From: Oligoflexus tunisiensis
GTDB taxonomy: Bacteria > Bdellovibrionota_B > Oligoflexia > Oligoflexales > Oligoflexaceae
Reading direction: 5' to 3'
NCBI RefSeq assembly: GCF_001748245.1
Contig: NZ_BDFO01000001.1
Coordinates: forward strand, 1,845,345-1,909,344
Length of the DNA: 64,000 nt
The notes below the pieces were generated by a model. That model ran no database searches. It saw only the letters and a list, made by a program, of their open reading frames with translations, and was not told the DNA's origin. The translations under genes and the position numbers were made by a program. Below, piece after piece: positions 60,265 to 64,000 of the stretch (position 1 is the stretch's first letter; every line of letters begins with the position of its first letter).

Positions 60265-61239
60265 TCAGAGTTTTCTCACCGACTGCAAAGCATGGCTCGA
60301 AACCGTGGCTCCGAGCCGGCTGATCACATCGCTGGCCATTTCCGCTGCCATGCGACCGCAAACATCCAGCGGCTTGCCCTGAACCATACCGTAGAGGAAA
60401 CCGGCGGCAAACATATCACCGGCGGCCGTGGTGTCGATCACCTGGGTCGGGACGGGCTTGATCGCGATGCGCTGATCACCGTGTCCGATCAGAGCGCCGT
60501 CGGCACCGAGTTTAATGGCGGCAATGGCGCCCGCATCGGTGATGAAGTTGGCGGCTGTTTCCGGAGTGGAATCGAAGAGCAGACGGGTCTCTTCACGGTT
60601 GCTAAAGACGATATCTGCATATTCTTTGATAACCTCAAGGAACGCATCACGGTTGGCCCGTACGACGAAGGGATCCGCGAGATCGAAGGAGATCATGGTG
60701 TCATTCGCTTTGGCGATATCGAGCGCACGGCGAATGGCTTTGATCTGGCTGGGATTGGCCCACTGATAACCGGCAAAATGGAAAATTTTCGCCTGGGCAA
60801 TGTCCTGCTCGGGCACGATGGTTTCATCGAACAGGCAGCTGGCCCCAAGGTTGGTGTTCATCGTGCGTTCGCCGTCAGGCGTGACCAGGATAAAGCAGAT
60901 CCCGGTATGCGCTTCCACATGCTGCAGTTTTCCACGGATACCGATTTCACCGAGGCGCTTGTCGATCAGCTCACCATAGGCGTCCCGTCCAACCGAGCCC
61001 GCAAAGCTGGTTTTTGCTCCGAGCGCAGCGAGGGTGCGGATCGCATTCATGGAGGAACCACCGAGTTCCACCGTCTGCTGTTTCTCCGCGAAATGCTCGA
61101 TCACTTTCAACTGCTTCGCGTCATCGACAAGATGCATGATGCCTTTGTTGAGGGAAAGATTTTCAATATCGCGGTCATCCGCTTGTACGAGAATATCGAC
61201 AAGGGCATTGCAAATGGAAACGACGTCGAGGCTCTTCAC
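60265..61239 (-). CDS. PfkB-family carbohydrate/nucleoside kinase
   Basis: 324 residues starting at GTG 61239 with AGGAGT upstream. GGSSMNAIRTLAALG near the N terminus and DTTAAGDMFAAGFLYGMVQGK with the catalytic Asp (about 265) in the second signature are typical. The spacing and lack of a ribokinase Asn pair resemble adenosine/sugar kinases of this fold (AdoK-like), but inosine, guanosine or sugar phosphorylation is possible. Confidence 0.85.
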   Translation of the reverse strand: MKSLDVVSICNALVDILVQADDRDIENLSLNKGIMHLVDDAKQLKVIEHFAEKQQTVELGGSSMNAIRTLAALGAKTSFAGSVGRDAYGELIDKRLGEIGIRGKLQHVEAHTGICFILVTPDGERTMNTNLGASCLFDETIVPEQDIAQAKIFHFAGYQWANPSQIKAIRRALDIAKANDTMISFDLADPFVVRANRDAFLEVIKEYADIVFSNREETRLLFDSTPETAANFITDAGAIAAIKLGADGALIGHGDQRIAIKPVPTQVIDTTAAGDMFAAGFLYGMVQGKPLDVCGRMAAEMASDVISRLGATVSSHALQSVRKL

Positions 61240-61306
61240 GCAAGTACTCCTATGACTTTATGGAAGAGCCTAATATGGACCAGGGACGGGGAATGTTCAA
61301 TGAGGA

Positions 61307-61858
61307 TCAGGCTTGCTGTGAGGTTTGCCGTACGGAGAGGGATTCAAAATGACGCAAGTTGGCGTATGCAGCCTCCTGCTTCAGCAGTTTGGCCTGCAGA
61401 GTTTCGATGTCCTTGATACTGGCAAAGACGGTTTGTACATATTTCTTGTGACAGAGGTGGCTAATCGCAAGGGCGGCAAATACGGGAACAAAAGCCGTTT
61501 CTGCCAGCATAAAACCGGTGCCGACGCTGAAGGCAAGGGCCATCGTCAGACCCAGGGCCTGGTTGCGGCGCTTGGACCAGAATCCGGTTTCGCTCTGATA
61601 GGACGCCACCGCAAAGAAATAGAAAATCAGACCACTCAACGGTCCTACGGCCAATTGCCAGGCGCGTGAGGGCAGAGCTTCGGCGAGAACTTCCAGACCC
61701 ACCAGCAGTCCAAAGGCCCAGTAGGCGTAAATATTTTGCCGACGCAGGATGGCTTCCTGATGATGGCAGCCATCAGGCAGCTTCAGTCGCGTCCACATCC
61801 ACAGGCTGAGGGTGACGAGGACTGCGCAGGTGGCCGCATCGATCTGAGGTAATGCCAT
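61307..61858 (-). CDS. Small membrane protein, unknown
   Basis: About 183 residues; ATG 61858 is preferred to 61873. Four hydrophobic helices are likely (about 10-25, 45-62, 72-92, 108-135), followed by a coiled-coil tail (SIKDIETLQAKLLKQEAAYANL, about 150-172). No family recognised. It sits between the PfkB kinase and an unknown gene in the same direction. Confidence 0.6.
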   Translation of the reverse strand: MALPQIDAATCAVLVTLSLWMWTRLKLPDGCHHQEAILRRQNIYAYWAFGLLVGLEVLAEALPSRAWQLAVGPLSGLIFYFFAVASYQSETGFWSKRRNQALGLTMALAFSVGTGFMLAETAFVPVFAALAISHLCHKKYVQTVFASIKDIETLQAKLLKQEAAYANLRHFESLSVRQTSQQA

Positions 61859-61953
61859 GACTGCCCCATTCATTTAACCATGTTTGGATATGGTTGAATT
61901 ATAATCGGGTTTTGGAACTCTGTCACGAGCAAGCTTACGAGCTGCTTGTGGCT

Positions 61954-62826
61954 CTAGCCGGCGAGCTTGTTTTTCTGGGTCTTCGACTTGCGGCGCACAT
62001 TGTTCAGTACCACAAAGCCTTTCAGAAGCGAAGCACAGACGGCTTTGCTCTGAAGCCGAATAGGCATGAGCATTGCGAATTGCGTACTGGCGTTCGGATC
62101 GGATGCGCAGTTGATGGCCAGGGTATGGGCGTCACACTTCGCAAGTTTCTCCATGGTCGTCTGGAGGTCCTGCGGCAGGCTCGCTTTGGTTCGGCCTTCG
62201 ATCAAAAGGCCGACATAGGAACCATCGGCAACGAGATGAATACTGTCGCAGCTTTGCAAAAGTTCGGACAAAGCCTGCACAAAACTGAGCATGATGCCGG
62301 TGCGATCCCAGCTGAATCCATACTGGGTGCTGCAATTCTTCACAAAGGCTTCGGCTGCCGCGCGATCCTGGATCGCCTGGGAACGCAGCACGCTGCCCCA
62401 GGCAAGACAATCCTTCAGATCAAAGGCTTCCGTACCGTTGCAGGCCATTGAAATCAAGCGGAAGAAATAGCTGGTCACCAAAGGATCAGCAGGATCAAGC
62501 CATACAGTGATATGGGCTGGATCTGGCTGCGTGCAGATCAGTTCCGCTTTCAGATCTTCGCTCTGCTGCTGATAAATACGAGCGAGAAGATGCTGATCGG
62601 TCATCTGCTGAGTTTCATCCACCTTGCCCACGGTGCCCGAGGTGGCGAAGAGCAGATGATGCATCTGCTCGGTGTTCTCATCCAGGCGGCGGACCAGTTC
62701 CGATTGCAGGGAACTGGCGAAGCGATCTTCCATCGACGCCTGCAGGCAAACGATGGTTTGGCGAAGGGCTTCCTTGAATTGAATCAGCCCTTCAAAGCGC
62801 TTCTTTTTTGGTTTTTCGTCCGACAT
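61954..62826 (-). CDS. Cytoplasmic protein, unknown
   Basis: 290 residues. N-terminal helices rich in Gln/Glu (LQASMEDRFASSLQSELVRRLDENTEQMHHLL, about 25-60), a middle with ITVWLDPADPLVTSYFFRL and a C-terminal part with HLVADGSYVGLLIEGRTKASLPQD and a basic tail KSKTQKNK. Predicted alternating helix/strand. The pattern faintly resembles GAF-like folds but is not convincing. No function assigned. Genes 61307 and 61954 may form an operon (81 bp apart). Confidence 0.6.
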   Translation of the reverse strand: MSDEKPKKKRFEGLIQFKEALRQTIVCLQASMEDRFASSLQSELVRRLDENTEQMHHLLFATSGTVGKVDETQQMTDQHLLARIYQQQSEDLKAELICTQPDPAHITVWLDPADPLVTSYFFRLISMACNGTEAFDLKDCLAWGSVLRSQAIQDRAAAEAFVKNCSTQYGFSWDRTGIMLSFVQALSELLQSCDSIHLVADGSYVGLLIEGRTKASLPQDLQTTMEKLAKCDAHTLAINCASDPNASTQFAMLMPIRLQSKAVCASLLKGFVVLNNVRRKSKTQKNKLAG

Positions 62827-62951
62827 ATACCGCCAAGACTTGTTGGGACACTCCTCTTAACTCTTCTGATATCGGCGGTCTAGGAAGGAAGTTAAGTTTC
62901 AACGGCGATTTCCCTGAAAGTTTTGGAGGGCTTGCGTATAACATATTGAAA

Positions 62952-63521
62952 TTATTGGAAGTCGTGGCGACTATGTTCCCAAAATTTGTTCCAGTAGGCC
63001 CAGCCCGAGAAGTAGGAGAAAGCGATGGAGACCCAAAGCAGGATCATTCCGGCGACGTGATACTCACCCAGTCGCAGAAGCAGCAGTGTAATGGCCACAT
63101 CCTGAAAGGCGGTTTTGATTTTGCCATAACTCGAAACCTTGATGCTGAAGCCCTGTTCGCTCGCAGCCAGACGCAGGCCACTGATGGCGATCTCCCGGCA
63201 GAGGACCAGAATCGTTATCCAGCCGCTGACAATTTGCGCTTCCGTTAAGATCACCAACGCCGCCATTACCAGGAGTTTGTCGGAAATGGGGTCCAGGACT
63301 TCGCCAATGCGCGTGATGTTGTTCGTCTTCCGCGCGATATAGCCGTCCAGAAAATCGGTGATGGCGCCGACCGCAAACAGCCCGGCGGCCAGGTAATTGA
63401 GCGGGCGGATATCCCAAATGTAGAGGAAAGCAATCAACGGGATAACGACAATGCGAAACAGCGTGAGCTTGTTCGGCAGGTTACGCATCCACATCTTTAG
63501 ATCTTGCTTGTCGTTATCCAT
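62952..63521 (-). CDS. pgsA: CDP-diacylglycerol-glycerol-3-phosphate 3-phosphatidyltransferase
   Basis: 189 residues from ATG 63521 (GAAGG upstream). The CDP-alcohol phosphatidyltransferase motif D-x2-D-G-x2-A-R-x8-G-x3-D-x3-D is complete (Asp56, Asp59, Gly60, Ala63, Arg64, Gly73, Asp77, Asp81). Several membrane helices surround it. PgsA makes phosphatidylglycerophosphate, the first step to phosphatidylglycerol and cardiolipin. Divergent from nadB. Confidence 0.95.
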   Translation of the reverse strand: MDNDKQDLKMWMRNLPNKLTLFRIVVIPLIAFLYIWDIRPLNYLAAGLFAVGAITDFLDGYIARKTNNITRIGEVLDPISDKLLVMAALVILTEAQIVSGWITILVLCREIAISGLRLAASEQGFSIKVSSYGKIKTAFQDVAITLLLLRLGEYHVAGMILLWVSIAFSYFSGWAYWNKFWEHSRHDFQ

Positions 63522-63687
63522 CTTTCGCCTTCGCACTGCTCATGATATTGATGTAGCAACCGCATACGGGGGCCCGGCCTTGGTTGCGCAAAGCTTTTGC
63601 TGTCGCTGCGGCATACGGATCCCAATATAGCTGAAGTTGCCGCGTGAAGACCACGGAATTTGCGGGCTTTCCATGAAAGGTGCTGTC

Positions 63688-64000
63688 ATGGCGCTCACGA
63701 TAGAAACGGAACATCTCATCATCGGCTCGGGCATTGCTGGTTTGATGCTGGCCCATAAACTAGGTCAATTCAGCAAGGTTACGGTCATTGCCAAGGGCAG
63801 CCTGCTCGATAACAATACGCGCTATGCGCAGGGCGGAATCGCATCGGTCATGGGGCCGGAGGACTCCTTTGAGCAGCATATTGAGGATACCCTGGAAGCG
63901 GGCGCGGGTCTATGTCACCGCGATATTGTACGCATGGTCGTGGAAAAGGGACCGGCTCTGATCAACGAATTGATCGAGCTCGGCGTGGATTTTACCCGAG
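63688..64000 (+). CDS. nadB: L-aspartate oxidase, 5' part (cut by window edge)
   Basis: 104 codons to the right edge. LIIGSGIAGLMLAHKLG is the FAD-binding GxGxxG loop (about 9-25); RYAQGGIASVM (about 47-57) and DSFEQHIEDTLEAGAGL follow, matching NadB. It converts aspartate to iminoaspartate for NAD synthesis. ATG 63673 is in frame five codons before; AAAGG before 63688 favours the latter. nadA/nadC are not visible. Confidence 0.92.
   Translation, partial: MALTIETEHLIIGSGIAGLMLAHKLGQFSKVTVIAKGSLLDNNTRYAQGGIASVMGPEDSFEQHIEDTLEAGAGLCHRDIVRMVVEKGPALINELIELGVDFTR

Noticed and set aside
60292..61416. Plus-strand 374-codon frame
   Set aside because: Antisense to the PfkB kinase; no domain.

Overview
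The window looks like chromosomal DNA of a Gram-negative, GC-moderate (about 54 percent by eye) bacterium with an outer membrane. It carries Pal, TonB-like and beta-barrel proteins, many lipoproteins and a large stock of signalling proteins. The mixture of 7TM-DISM and CheA-like kinases, a Ser/Thr kinase, predatory-lineage-like von Willebrand lipoproteins and compact gene packing suggests Bdellovibrionota/Oligoflexia or a neighbouring deltaproteobacterial lineage. That placement is inference, because there is no rRNA in the window.

Layout. 1-4.9 kb: a truncated 7TM sensor kinase with Hpt and HATPase domains, and a pectin-acetylesterase-type secreted hydrolase. 5.2-11.0 kb: a sulfur-activation and sulfation block. 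A methyltransferase and a PAPS-dependent sulfotransferase run left; cysD, fused cysNC (ATP sulfurylase plus APS kinase, yielding PAPS) and a CysB-like LysR regulator run right. 11.0-17.2 kb: a DHA2 MFS exporter, a lipoprotein, a membrane protein, a zinc-ribbon protein, an APH-type kinase and a GNAT acetyltransferase. 17.4-26.4 kb: a second (AT-rich) and a third Hpt/HATPase kinase, a PhoD-like phosphatase, and an orphan solute-binding protein placed just upstream of the third kinase. 26.4-28.1 kb: a single DUF4143-type ATPase gene with two matching palindromes in its promoter, lying between a 28-bp copy of the tRNA-Ser(CGA) anticodon arm and the intact tRNA-Ser gene.

28.2-41.3 kb: a Fur-family regulator, a TonB-like protein, Pal, an AIG2-like protein, a divergent sigma-70 factor, a 0.6-kb gene-free stretch, a lipoprotein, an Rsm22-like methyltransferase, a HAD phosphatase, an acetoacetate-decarboxylase-like protein, a membrane methyltransferase, a SCO1 copper chaperone and a large class V aminotransferase. 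41.3-53.2 kb: NUDIX, a classical histidine kinase, an esterase, a CheY-like receiver, a phosphopantetheinyl transferase, a von Willebrand A lipoprotein with six C-terminal repeats, a small barrel protein, two GT4 glycosyltransferases, a coiled-coil protein, and a Ser/Thr kinase followed by a thioredoxin-like protein. 53.2-64 kb: an alpha/beta hydrolase, an LtaS-like membrane sulfatase-fold enzyme, a CxxCH protein, a left-handed beta-helix protein, signal peptidase I, a PfkB kinase, two unknowns, PgsA and the start of NadB.

Most genes are single or in pairs, often convergent with touching or overlapping ends. The clearest functional unit is PAPS production plus sulfotransferase. The most unusual signals are the three membrane-bound CheA-like kinases without a recognisable CheW-type domain and the tRNA-anticodon repeat beside the one-gene ATPase unit. 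No CRISPR array, complete insertion sequence, integrase, rRNA or replication origin was seen. Where a start codon other than the longest was chosen, the entry gives the reason.
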